The notes under the pieces were generated by a model, which saw only the letters and a program-made list of their open reading frames with translations, was not told where the DNA came from and searched no databases. Made by a program: the position numbers and the translations under genes. Shown in pieces: positions 7,766 through 14,976 of a stretch of DNA of 19,971 nt. The DNA lies in the NCBI GenBank assembly GCA_002352135.1, contig DEHW01000179.1, forward strand, positions 2,188-22,158, read 5' to 3'. Each line of letters starts with the position of its first letter. Position 1 is the first letter of the stretch. This stretch comes from Lysobacterales bacterium UBA2790. Lineage in GTDB: Bacteria > Pseudomonadota > Gammaproteobacteria > Xanthomonadales > Xanthomonadaceae.

Positions 7766-7794
7766 ACAGCGATCCGCTTCCGCAGATCGCTGTT
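7765..7794. terminator. Hairpin between convergent fdxA and bamC-like gene
   Basis: A perfect 10-bp inverted repeat, AACAGCGATC and GATCGCTGTT, surrounds a 10-nt loop. It begins at the last base of the fdxA stop codon and ends 16 bp before the stop of the converging gene. No T-tract follows on either strand, so it is a bidirectional terminator of non-classical form or an RNA 3'-end protecting hairpin. Confidence 0.6.
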
Positions 7795-7810
7795 GTGATG
7801 AGCAGACGAC

Positions 7811-8314
7811 TCAACCGCCCAAGCGGGATTTGAGCTCACCGAGAACGCGCGACGCTTCGCTTGAGTTCGCAGGTTGAGACGCCGCATCAGAAGCGGAAAC
7901 ACGACTGCCTGCCGGGTCCTCACTGACGCGCACCAGAAACTGCTGCGCCCCGACCACCACGGTGTAAGCGCCGATCAATTCTGCACGTTCTTTGATCTGG
8001 ACACCGTCGATGCGCTCAAGCGCGAGACCCACGCGCCGCCATGTGCTAGCCGCCTGATCGGCAACAACGAATCCTGTCGAGGCGACCGCTGCAGGTGCCG
8101 AAGACGCACTGGAAGACAAAGACGGCACACGCATCGCGGACGTCGTATTGGGCTGATCCAGGTCCGGTGGAATCTCCAGAGGACGATGCTCAGGACTTTG
8201 CTCATAGCCTGAGGCGCCACGAAACCATGAACACCCTGAGCTCAGACCAACCATAGCCGCAAGCGCCGCACAACCGATCCAACGGCGACTTGTTGGCAAA
8301 CAGATCATCATCAT
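7811..8314 (-). CDS. bamC: Short BamC-like outer-membrane lipoprotein
   Basis: Likely the BamC (NlpB) lipoprotein that accompanies the BAM outer-membrane protein assembly machine. Evidence: position directly behind dapA, as in many gammaproteobacteria; a signal peptide with the lipobox-like LSSGC (Cys28); and the motif HRPLEIPPDLDQP at about 43-55, typical of the BamC N-terminal region. One helix-grip-like segment follows at about 82-145 (ASTWRRVGLALERI, then ELIGAYTVVVG, then FLVRV). At about 167 residues it is roughly half the length of E. coli BamC, so the second helix-grip domain appears absent. Three tandem ATG codons (8314, 8311, 8308) follow GGGAG at spacings of 3, 6 and 9 nt; 8311 has the best spacing. 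It lies 29 bp after dapA and is co-transcribed with it. Confidence 0.75.
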   Translation of the reverse strand: MMMICLPTSRRWIGCAALAAMVGLSSGCSWFRGASGYEQSPEHRPLEIPPDLDQPNTTSAMRVPSLSSSASSAPAAVASTGFVVADQAASTWRRVGLALERIDGVQIKERAELIGAYTVVVGAQQFLVRVSEDPAGSRVSASDAASQPANSSEASRVLGELKSRLGG

Positions 8315-8343
8315 CTTCTCCCTGGCCCTTCGGACCATCACAT

Positions 8344-9258
8344 TCAAACAGACAAGGCCGCCAGCTCAGCAGCCGCGGAAAATTCCAGTGCAACCAGTGT
8401 CGGCAGCATAGCTTCCATCGTCAGACGATGCTCCGCGGACAACTTCGTCAGCGGTAAACGTGGCACATCACTCCCGAGTCCCTTGGATGCCAACAAGGCC
8501 TTGAGAGGAATGGGATTTGACTCCACGCCAAGAAACGACAACAGAGGCATCAATGCGTTCATCCGCGCCGCAACCAGATCGGCATTTCCCGCCAATGCAT
8601 GATCACAGAGTCGCCTGAACGTTGCGGGCAGGATGTTGGACGCCACCGAGACGACCCCTTGCGCACCCGCCAGAATAGACTGAGCTGCGGTTGCGTCGTC
8701 GCCACTCAACAGCGAGAAGCGGGAAGACACCATCGGAAGCAAAGCGGACAGCCTCTCCTCCGCGACATTGGCCTCTTTGATGCCCACAATGGACTCGACC
8801 TCTGCAAGCCTCGCCACGGTAGACGGCTGCAAGTCACAACCTGTTCTCGCGGGCACGTTATACAGAATCACCGGCAACCCACCGCGCTCGGCAACTTCTA
8901 TGTAGTGACGATACAGCCCTTCCTGGGTAGGGCGAACATAGGGTGGTGTGACCACCAGAGCAGCTTGCGCACCATGTTGACGGGCAAACTGGGTTTGCAG
9001 AATGGTCTTGCGGGTACTTGAGTGTCCAGTTCCAGCGATGACCGTCATATTGCCCGAATAGCACAATGCAACGCTCAACAACTGCGCAAGCTCGGCCTCC
9101 TCCAGCGCCTGGCCCTCGCCCGTTGACCCCCCAACGACGATGCCCGCCGAACCGCCCGAGCGCTGCGCCTCAACCATCCTGACCCAGGCATCGATATCCA
9201 ACTGGGACTGTTCGTCAAACGGCGTCGCCAGTGCGGTGTAGCTTCCAATGAGACGCAA
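8344..9258 (-). CDS. dapA: 4-hydroxy-tetrahydrodipicolinate synthase
   Basis: Condenses pyruvate with aspartate semialdehyde, the first committed step to lysine and diaminopimelate. Motifs in order: SYTALATPF at the N-terminus, GGSTGEG (phosphate/substrate loop), AGTGHSSTRKTI, TPPYVRPTQEGLY, ILYNVPARTGCDL with the catalytic Tyr and Arg, and IVGIKEA with the Schiff-base Lys. LLSGDD and GVVSVASN follow. The frame is open upstream to 9396, but the family begins at the SYTALATPF block. TTG at 9258 has GAGGA 7 nt upstream and gives 304 residues, the usual size, so I choose TTG. An ATG at 9315 would add 19 residues that are not family-like. The bamC-like gene follows in the same operon. Confidence 0.95.
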   Translation of the reverse strand: MRLIGSYTALATPFDEQSQLDIDAWVRMVEAQRSGGSAGIVVGGSTGEGQALEEAELAQLLSVALCYSGNMTVIAGTGHSSTRKTILQTQFARQHGAQAALVVTPPYVRPTQEGLYRHYIEVAERGGLPVILYNVPARTGCDLQPSTVARLAEVESIVGIKEANVAEERLSALLPMVSSRFSLLSGDDATAAQSILAGAQGVVSVASNILPATFRRLCDHALAGNADLVAARMNALMPLLSFLGVESNPIPLKALLASKGLGSDVPRLPLTKLSAEHRLTMEAMLPTLVALEFSAAAELAALSV

Positions 9259-9649
9259 TGGACAATCCTCATGCAAGTGGCGCAAAGCACAGGTCGGCAA
9301 GCCGCAAGAAGCCATGCAGAACCCCACAAATGAAGCGGGTACACGGCGACCCGGAATGGTAGAACCCAGCAGACTGCACAGCAAGATCGGCGGCAATCAA
9401 GCGGTTCCTGTGCCACCTAGGCGCACCGGGCGAAGGCGGTGGGCCTTGCGGCACAAGCTGCTGAAACCAATCAACAAAAGTAACTGCGTCCACGATGTGA
9501 TCCGCCAACACGCGACCGTTCACATCGAAATGCCGTCAAGGTTGGCGTTCAGAAAAGCGCATGTTGACACGGATTGGTTGGAATCCCTTCGCGCCGCAAC
9601 GCGCAGCAGTTACAGTGGCCCCCTGTAAACGATCAACGAGAGCTGCGCC
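9259..9649. other. 391-bp divergent spacer between dapA and gcvR
   Basis: It holds the promoters of dapA (minus) and of gcvR-bcp-phoH (plus). A perfect TTGACA occurs at 9564-9569 on the plus strand, but no matching -10 lies 16-18 bp downstream. The inverted repeat at 9610-9628 is described separately. Open frames on both strands here (for example 9269-9523 minus, 84 codons from a GTG) show no recognisable protein and no Shine-Dalgarno. Confidence 0.5.
9610..9628. promoter_or_regulatory. Inverted repeat just upstream of gcvR
   Basis: TTACAG and CTGTAA form a perfect 6-bp inverted repeat around TGGCCCC. It ends 21 nt before the proposed gcvR start. It could be a repressor operator or an mRNA hairpin in the gcvR leader. 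Which of these applies cannot be decided from the sequence. Confidence 0.35.
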
Positions 9650-10210
9650 TTGAGCGATTTGTCACCACGACCACAAGCGAACGAGAACCACCTTCTGATC
9701 AACGCGTTCTCCGTGCATCCCGAATCACCTCTGCTGGCTGTGTCCCGACGCATTTCCGATAGCGGCTGCAATCTGATCGACGCCAGACTTTCCACCGTTG
9801 GCAGGGACGTCTCGGTTCTGGCATTGGCAGTCGGGTCTTGGGATGCGGTAGCGAAGTTGGAGTCTGCGTTGGGGAGACTGGAGCGCGACGAAGGGATGCG
9901 AATTGTCTGGTATCGCACCAGCCCCAAGCCCTTGCAGAGCAATCTTCTGCCTTACATTGTTGAGGTGGTCGCGGCCGACAAGGCGGGAATTCTCTACCAG
10001 TTGGCCGACTTTTTCGACCGTCAGGGCATCACCATCGAGACCCTGCACAGCACGCGATATCGTGCCATGCAGACGGGCGCAGACATGTTCTCAGCGCAAC
10101 TGACGGTGGGCATCCCGTCGAACATGCACATCGCCGCGCTCCGCGACGACTTCCTCGAGTTTTGTGACCACCTGAATCTCGACGCCATCCTTGATCCCAT
10201 GAAGTTCTGA
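9650..10210 (+). CDS. gcvR: GcvR-like ACT-domain regulator
   Basis: Resembles GcvR, which in E. coli binds glycine and restrains the activator GcvA at the glycine-cleavage operon; it acts by protein contact and has no DNA-binding domain. The 186 residues hold two ACT domains, about 14-85 (with SRRISDSGCNLIDARLSTVG) and about 98-180 (YIVEVVAADKAGILYQLADFFDRQGITIETL). This is the normal GcvR layout. The start is TTG at 9650, with the weak purine stretch GAGAG about 9 nt upstream; no ATG occurs at a suitable place. It ends 1 bp before bcp and forms an operon with bcp and phoH. No gcvA or gcvTHP gene is nearby, so the E. coli role is inferred from family only. Confidence 0.85.
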   Translation: MSDLSPRPQANENHLLINAFSVHPESPLLAVSRRISDSGCNLIDARLSTVGRDVSVLALAVGSWDAVAKLESALGRLERDEGMRIVWYRTSPKPLQSNLLPYIVEVVAADKAGILYQLADFFDRQGITIETLHSTRYRAMQTGADMFSAQLTVGIPSNMHIAALRDDFLEFCDHLNLDAILDPMKF

Positions 10211-10211
10211 C

Positions 10212-10685
10212 ATGACCAAAGTCATCGGCCTGCCCGAGGGGCGCTTTCGCTTGGACGATGGTTCCGACGTTGACCTTTCCGTGCGCAATGGGCGCTGGCT
10301 GGTCCTGTACGCGTACCCCAAGGACAGTACCCCCGGCTGTACGCAAGAGGCCATCGCGTTTCGCGAACTCTTCACGGAGTTCGCAGCGGAAGACACCGAC
10401 GTCATGGGTCTGTCGCGCGACTCGGTCGCCTCGCACAGCCGTTTCCGCAGCAATCAACAATTACCGTTTCCCTTGATCAGCGATACAGATGAGGCCCTCT
10501 GCCAACATCTCGACCTGATCCAGGAAAAGGTGCTTTATGGCAGACGCTACATGGGCCTCGTTCGCAGCACTTTCCTTTTCGACCCTAACGGCGTTTGTCG
10601 TGCCCAGTGGAGTGCTGTCAAGGTCAAGGGGCACGCTTCGGAAGTGCTAAGCACCCTGCGGCAGCTTCGCCAGTTGAACGCCTGA
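10212..10685 (+). CDS. bcp: Peroxiredoxin of the Bcp/PrxQ family
   Basis: Thiol peroxidase that reduces hydrogen peroxide and organic hydroperoxides. The 157 residues have the peroxidatic site YPKDSTPGCTQEA with Thr40, Cys43 and the conserved Arg in VRSTFLF at about 118. The resolving cysteine is not where it is usually found. There is none at Cys+5 (the E. coli Bcp type), and the Cys+36 position used in Xanthomonas and Xylella PrxQ is Arg79. Remaining cysteines are Cys97 (DEALCQHL) and Cys129. The enzyme may therefore work by a 1-Cys mechanism or use an atypical partner. It starts 1 bp after gcvR and 25 bp lies before phoH. Confidence 0.94.
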   Translation: MTKVIGLPEGRFRLDDGSDVDLSVRNGRWLVLYAYPKDSTPGCTQEAIAFRELFTEFAAEDTDVMGLSRDSVASHSRFRSNQQLPFPLISDTDEALCQHLDLIQEKVLYGRRYMGLVRSTFLFDPNGVCRAQWSAVKVKGHASEVLSTLRQLRQLNA

Positions 10686-10710
10686 CTTCCCCACGGAGTG
10701 GAGCCTTTCG

Positions 10711-12111
10711 ATGATGACTCACGGCAAGCGGATCTACGTGCTGGACACCAACGTGCTGATGCACGACCCGACAGCGCTGTTCAAGTTTGAAGAGCACGAC
10801 ATCTACCTGCCGATGACGGTGCTCGAAGAGCTCGATTCCGGCAAGAAAGGCGCGACTGAGGCCGCTCGAAACGCACGACAGGTCAGTCGCTTCATCAATG
10901 AGCTGATCGAAGCGCATGACGGCAGGGACATCCATCAGGGTCTGCGCCTTTTACGCCCTCAGTCGCTGAACTTGCGCGGCAGCGGAGAAATCGGTCAGTT
11001 GTTTTTTCAGACTGACGGTGACAATGCGGCGCGCGCAAAACGTGAAGGTGGCGGCGACAACCAGATCCTGCTGTCCATTATCGGTCTACGCAAACAGCTA
11101 CCCAAAGCAGAGATCGTGCTGGTGTCGAAAGACATCAACATGCGCATCAAGGCGAGTATTGCCGGCATTCCGGCGGAGGACTACGAGAATGATCGCGCCC
11201 TGGATGACTTCAACCTGCTCTACAGCGGAACGCGTGAGCTAGCCGAAGACTTCTGGGACCGTCACGAGGGCGATCTGCGCTCGTGGATCGAGCGTGGCCA
11301 TACGCGCTACGAAATCCGCCCAATGGAAGGCGAAGAGTGGCGACCCAACGAGTTTCTTTACCTGCCTGGTGATGATCAAGTTGAACTGCGCGTGATCGAA
11401 TGCAACGGTGAGCGCTGCATCCTGCAGATGGTCAACAACTACCGCAGCAACAGCCATCAGGTGTGGGGTGTCGCCGCTCGCAATCGCGAACAGAACTTCG
11501 CGCTCAACGCGCTGATGGATCCGGACATCGACTTCGTTACCTTGCTGGGTACCGCAGGTACCGGAAAGACCTTACTGGCATTGGCCGCAGGTCTCACTCA
11601 GACACTGGATCAGCAACGCTACCGCGAGATCATCATGACTCGTGCCACGGTGTCGGTTGGCGAAGACATCGGATTCCTGCCAGGAACGGAAGAAGAAAAG
11701 ATGACGCCATGGATGGGCGCCCTGACCGACAACCTTGAGGTACTGACCTCACCACAGGAAGGTGGTGCGTGGGGCCGTGCAGCGACCAACGAACTGCTGG
11801 CCTCACGGATCAAGATCCGCTCGATGAACTTCATGCGTGGTCGGACCTTCCTCGGACGCTACGTCATCATCGATGAAGCACAAAACCTCACACCGAAACA
11901 AATGAAGACCCTGCTGACTCGCGCGGGCCCTGGCACCAAGATGATCTGTCTCGGCAACGTTGAGCAGATCGATACGCCTTACCTGACTGAAACGACCTCC
12001 GGTCTGACCTACGCCGTGGACCGCTTCCAGCATTGGGCGCACAGCGCGCACATCACCCTACGCCGCGGAGAACGCTCCCGCTTGGCCGACTTTGCCTCGG
12101 AAAGCCTTTGA
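10711..12111 (+). CDS. PIN-domain PhoH-family ATPase (PhoH2 type)
   Basis: A 466-residue fusion of an N-terminal PIN ribonuclease domain with a PhoH ATPase/helicase domain. PIN acidic residues are visible at Asp12 (YVLDTNVL), Glu40 (VLEELD), Asp116 (GGGDNQIL) and Asp141 (SKDINMR). The PhoH domain has Walker A GTAGTGKT at 280-287 and Walker B VIIDEAQN at 385-392, with the QMKTLLTR region after it. Members of this family are described as RNA-unwinding and RNA-cleaving proteins, in some bacteria linked to a toxin-antitoxin pair. No antitoxin-like small gene precedes it here; it follows gcvR-bcp as an apparent third operon gene. The start has GTGGAG about 9 nt upstream, and the second codon is also ATG. 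Confidence 0.94.
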   Translation: MMTHGKRIYVLDTNVLMHDPTALFKFEEHDIYLPMTVLEELDSGKKGATEAARNARQVSRFINELIEAHDGRDIHQGLRLLRPQSLNLRGSGEIGQLFFQTDGDNAARAKREGGGDNQILLSIIGLRKQLPKAEIVLVSKDINMRIKASIAGIPAEDYENDRALDDFNLLYSGTRELAEDFWDRHEGDLRSWIERGHTRYEIRPMEGEEWRPNEFLYLPGDDQVELRVIECNGERCILQMVNNYRSNSHQVWGVAARNREQNFALNALMDPDIDFVTLLGTAGTGKTLLALAAGLTQTLDQQRYREIIMTRATVSVGEDIGFLPGTEEEKMTPWMGALTDNLEVLTSPQEGGAWGRAATNELLASRIKIRSMNFMRGRTFLGRYVIIDEAQNLTPKQMKTLLTRAGPGTKMICLGNVEQIDTPYLTETTSGLTYAVDRFQHWAHSAHITLRRGERSRLADFASESL

Positions 12112-12185
12112 GACCGTGACTCAACGAAGCGCCGGATCATCCTCGTCGACCTTGCAAGGCCGGCGTGTTCAAGACTTCCACAACT

Positions 12186-12211
12186 GCAGGCTGCCTGATA
12201 GGGCAGCCTGC
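12186..12211. terminator. Hairpin between convergent phoH and protease genes
   Basis: GCAGGCTGCC and GGCAGCCTGC form a perfect 10-bp stem around the 6-nt loop TGATAG. It lies 74 bp after the phoH stop and 20 bp before the end of the converging protease gene. No T-tract follows on either strand. It is likely a bidirectional transcript end, similar in form to the hairpin at 7765-7794. Confidence 0.6.
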
Positions 12212-12231
12212 CTGATAACCAACGCTGGCAA

Positions 12232-14559
12232 TCAGTCTCCGCCCAGGGTCGGATCGCTATAAGGCAGGATCCCAGCGCCGGTGCGAATGAAGCGCCCCGT
12301 GTTGCCGTTTTCAAAGCCGACATCCACGCTGACGCGGCTACCCTGAACACCCGCGCCCCCCCCGATCAGGTCCAAGGTCATGCTGCCGATCTTGAACATG
12401 GTCTGTTCGGCTGGCATCGGACAGCTTCGGCAATACCCATTGACTTGCATGACGTCGACCGTCTGGCCGCGCGCAAACGCAAGCGACTGCGCGATGCCCC
12501 AGCGTGGCCGACCGTTGCCGTCGGGATAGAACAGGATCGAAAACAAGCCATCGCCACCGACACCATCGAAACTCTGGATCACGAGTCCCCACCCTGCTTC
12601 ACCAGGATCAGCCCAAGTGCTGCTCATGTCGACCTGCACCTGGGTGGGGATCACGACGGGCTGCATGCACCACTGCGCCGATTCGCCATTGATCACATAG
12701 CTCATGACCGCGAGAGGACCATCCAGCCGCCTGGCCGCGTTGCCATCCGCACAGGCGGGATGGACGCGTGCGTCGTTGAAGTCGACTCGAACCTGTCCGT
12801 TGTAACTCGGATCGGCATCCTCCTGTGATGCGCCGGAAGGGGTAAAAACCATCCGAAGCAGGCTGTCTCCGTTGGCGGAGCGCTTGGGCACAAAGACCCC
12901 GTCAATCACTGGCCCAGCCGCTATGTACCACTCGGGCTTACCCTGCGCGTCGTAGGTGTAGAAACCGAGAAAGTACTCACTATCCACCCCACTCAACGCG
13001 GCGGAAATTCGACGAAAATCGATGCCATGTCCATTTCGCGACGGGTCGTAGTAGGCAAAGCTGGGCACATCACTGAACACGCGGGTGCGGCTCGCGTCAT
13101 TTCGCCAACCGACATCCTTCAGAACACCTTTGCCGATACCGAGATCACGCGGACCGCTGGCGATGATGCCCGGCAGCATCATCTGTGGTTGCAAGGTGTA
13201 TCGGCTATTGCCAACGTGCGAGTAGGACGAACCACCCTCGATAGGGCTCGGTGCATAGAGCCACAGGAAATTGTCGGGGGCCGGCGCGCTGCCAAAGTTG
13301 CTCGCTAGGGCCGCCTCCGCAACTGCGTTCTCGCCTGAAAATCGAAGATTGACAAGCGACGTCAGCGCGGTCACCCGTTGTTCGTCGGTAATGGCGAGAA
13401 ACGGCAGTCCCGTGCTTCCGCCTTCCGGCGTCGCCCACACCGTGTTTGCACCGTAGGCATCGTCGTACAGCGGTCCGCTGCTGAGCAACCGGATCTTCGA
13501 TCCCAGCGGCTGATCCGTACGGAACCCGGTATTGATCAAGCCAACGAACCCCAATCCATGGGCAATCTCGTGCATCGCGACCGTCACGAAACTGGGATCG
13601 TTGAGTGCCCCCGTTTGCGTGAATCCGTAGTCGAAACCGCGCGTTCCCAAGCCAGTCGGTCCGTCAACCGTCGTGTTGAATGTGGCATCCACTTCGTAAG
13701 CAGTGGCGCAACTCATTCCTCCTGCAAGTCGACATTGCGTAGTGCCTGCCTGCTGCGCCGCTGACGCCGATGCATACCAGGTATAGCCACGCTCCAAACC
13801 CGGCATGTGTGCCCACACGCCGGGGTCGTCAACAAAGAAGTAGTTTGGACCGGCCTGAGCTAGCGTGAGACTATTGCCCTCACCCAGGTTCTTCCAGCAG
13901 GCGCGCACGCGAACTGGCACGCGCGGTTGCAACTGCTCGGTCAGCAGTCTCGCCGCCTCCTGGGCTGCAAGTCGACGTTGCGCACCCAAAGTCGTGCCGG
14001 AATTGCCTCGCACTGGTGTCTTGGTCGTCGAATCGTTCCAACCGCTGATGTCACAGGGATCGCTGGCGTCGCCCGGATCATCGAATACCATGGTGATCGG
14101 AGCGGTCGGCAACTGGGTCTCAAACGTGGCCGTCAATTGCGCCGAAACAGGTCCATTGTGGTAGTTGACCAAGGCGATATACCAACGCCCAGGCTTCAGG
14201 GCGATCGGATTTCGATCCGTAATGACCACGAACTCGTCACCGGCCACAGATACGGAACGGTACTGCGCTTGGTCGAACAGAAAGCTGTTATCCAGACCGC
14301 TTTCGGCACGAAGCTCGAATGGGCGCTCGTAACGGACAAGCAGGTCAACGTCCTGACTGATGTTGGACGCCAGCAATGCGACACGCATCGAGCGTATACC
14401 TTGGGGTACATCCACAGCAAAACTGGTGGAGGCGGATGCCGCTGGCATCTGCAAGGGCAGCGGCGTCGATGGCGTCAACAGCACGGGTGCCTGCTGCGCG
14501 ACAGCACTGGTCGCAAACACGGAAAGAAACAATGCCATGCCACGGTATGAACCGATCAT
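12232..14559 (-). CDS. Secreted zinc metalloprotease (HExxH), with two tail domains
   Basis: A 775-residue exported protein. A signal peptide (residues 1-22, ending in ATSAVA before QQ) is followed by a beta-rich region at about 40-150 resembling a pre-peptidase domain (RWYIALVNYHNGP). The protease core follows. The zinc motif HEIAHGLGF lies at 330-338 with His330, Glu331 and His334. A SYSHVG segment near 445-450 may supply the third ligand, and MLPGI...KDVGW closes the core at about 485. The C-terminal part holds two copies of a related beta module: about 509-555 (GHGIDF, YFLGFYTYDAQGKPEWY) and about 656-700 (GWGLVI, LFSILFYPDGNGRPRWG). GGAG lies 8 nt before the ATG. The start overlaps the stop of the small upstream gene by ATGA. 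The substrate is unknown and the exact peptidase family is not assigned. Confidence 0.85.
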   Translation of the reverse strand: MIGSYRGMALFLSVFATSAVAQQAPVLLTPSTPLPLQMPAASASTSFAVDVPQGIRSMRVALLASNISQDVDLLVRYERPFELRAESGLDNSFLFDQAQYRSVSVAGDEFVVITDRNPIALKPGRWYIALVNYHNGPVSAQLTATFETQLPTAPITMVFDDPGDASDPCDISGWNDSTTKTPVRGNSGTTLGAQRRLAAQEAARLLTEQLQPRVPVRVRACWKNLGEGNSLTLAQAGPNYFFVDDPGVWAHMPGLERGYTWYASASAAQQAGTTQCRLAGGMSCATAYEVDATFNTTVDGPTGLGTRGFDYGFTQTGALNDPSFVTVAMHEIAHGLGFVGLINTGFRTDQPLGSKIRLLSSGPLYDDAYGANTVWATPEGGSTGLPFLAITDEQRVTALTSLVNLRFSGENAVAEAALASNFGSAPAPDNFLWLYAPSPIEGGSSYSHVGNSRYTLQPQMMLPGIIASGPRDLGIGKGVLKDVGWRNDASRTRVFSDVPSFAYYDPSRNGHGIDFRRISAALSGVDSEYFLGFYTYDAQGKPEWYIAAGPVIDGVFVPKRSANGDSLLRMVFTPSGASQEDADPSYNGQVRVDFNDARVHPACADGNAARRLDGPLAVMSYVINGESAQWCMQPVVIPTQVQVDMSSTWADPGEAGWGLVIQSFDGVGGDGLFSILFYPDGNGRPRWGIAQSLAFARGQTVDVMQVNGYCRSCPMPAEQTMFKIGSMTLDLIGGGAGVQGSRVSVDVGFENGNTGRFIRTGAGILPYSDPTLGGD

Positions 14560-14861
14560 TGTGTTTTCTCCGAACGCACCGTTGTGCGCTCCGAGTTCTC
14601 AGCACGGCGAGAGAAGTCTACGCCTGTAAACTCGCTGCAGCGTGTCAACAACGCACCGTCTGGACCGATCTCGGCGAGCGTGTTCATTTCCACTGGTCGC
14701 CTCACGGGAAGTGGGCGCGCATCCTTGTTGGCCACTGCCTTTCCCGCACGCTGAGGGAGCGGATGCCATTCAGCAACAGGAGAGGCGGCGTTGGAGGGGA
14801 CCGAAAACACCAACCCCACGACAATCGCGCCCAAAATTGCCCCAAAACATGAAGTTTGCAT
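14556..14861 (-). CDS. Small exported protein of unknown function, coupled to the protease
   Basis: I do not recognise this 101-residue protein. It has a clear Sec signal peptide (hydrophobic stretch about 7-20, likely cleavage after SNA at 25), leaving about 76 mature residues. The mature part is Pro/Arg-rich in the middle and contains one cysteine (Cys75, in LLTRCSEF). It has no lipobox or further membrane segment. The ATG has an excellent Shine-Dalgarno (GGGAG, 7 nt upstream) and an extended -10 promoter about 37 bp upstream. The stop overlaps the protease start (ATGA), so the two are co-expressed and probably translationally coupled. Possible roles are an inhibitor, a chaperone-like propeptide or a co-secreted partner; these are inferences from context only. 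Confidence 0.72.
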   Translation of the reverse strand: MQTSCFGAILGAIVVGLVFSVPSNAASPVAEWHPLPQRAGKAVANKDARPLPVRRPVEMNTLAEIGPDGALLTRCSEFTGVDFSRRAENSERTTVRSEKTQ

Positions 14862-14897
14862 CCACCAGCTCCCGCGTCTCTACGTTGCCAACTGCGG

Positions 14898-14906
14898 ATC
14901 ATAGCA
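14898..14906 (-). promoter_or_regulatory. Extended -10 promoter of the small-protein/protease operon
   Basis: On the minus strand TGC is followed by TATGAT (14903-14898), an extended -10 with 5 of 6 matches. No good -35 is seen. A start near 14891 would give a leader of about 30 nt containing the GGGAG Shine-Dalgarno. The form is the same as in the tRNA-Glu promoter of this window. Confidence 0.5.
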
Positions 14907-14976
14907 GTCGACTTCTGCCTAAGCTGGGAGCGCCATTCCCTTGCTTGACGACGAATCAGCGCGGCCCACAAGGGAT

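Noticed and set aside
9461..9474. CTGAA-ACCA-ATCAA as a second FNR-like box
   Set aside because: Only 8 of 10 matches, one weak half site, and no promoter elements at the -41.5 geometry for dapA or gcvR.
9269..9523. 84-codon minus-strand ORF upstream of dapA
   Set aside because: It begins with GTG without a Shine-Dalgarno, resembles no known protein and lies in a divergent promoter region.
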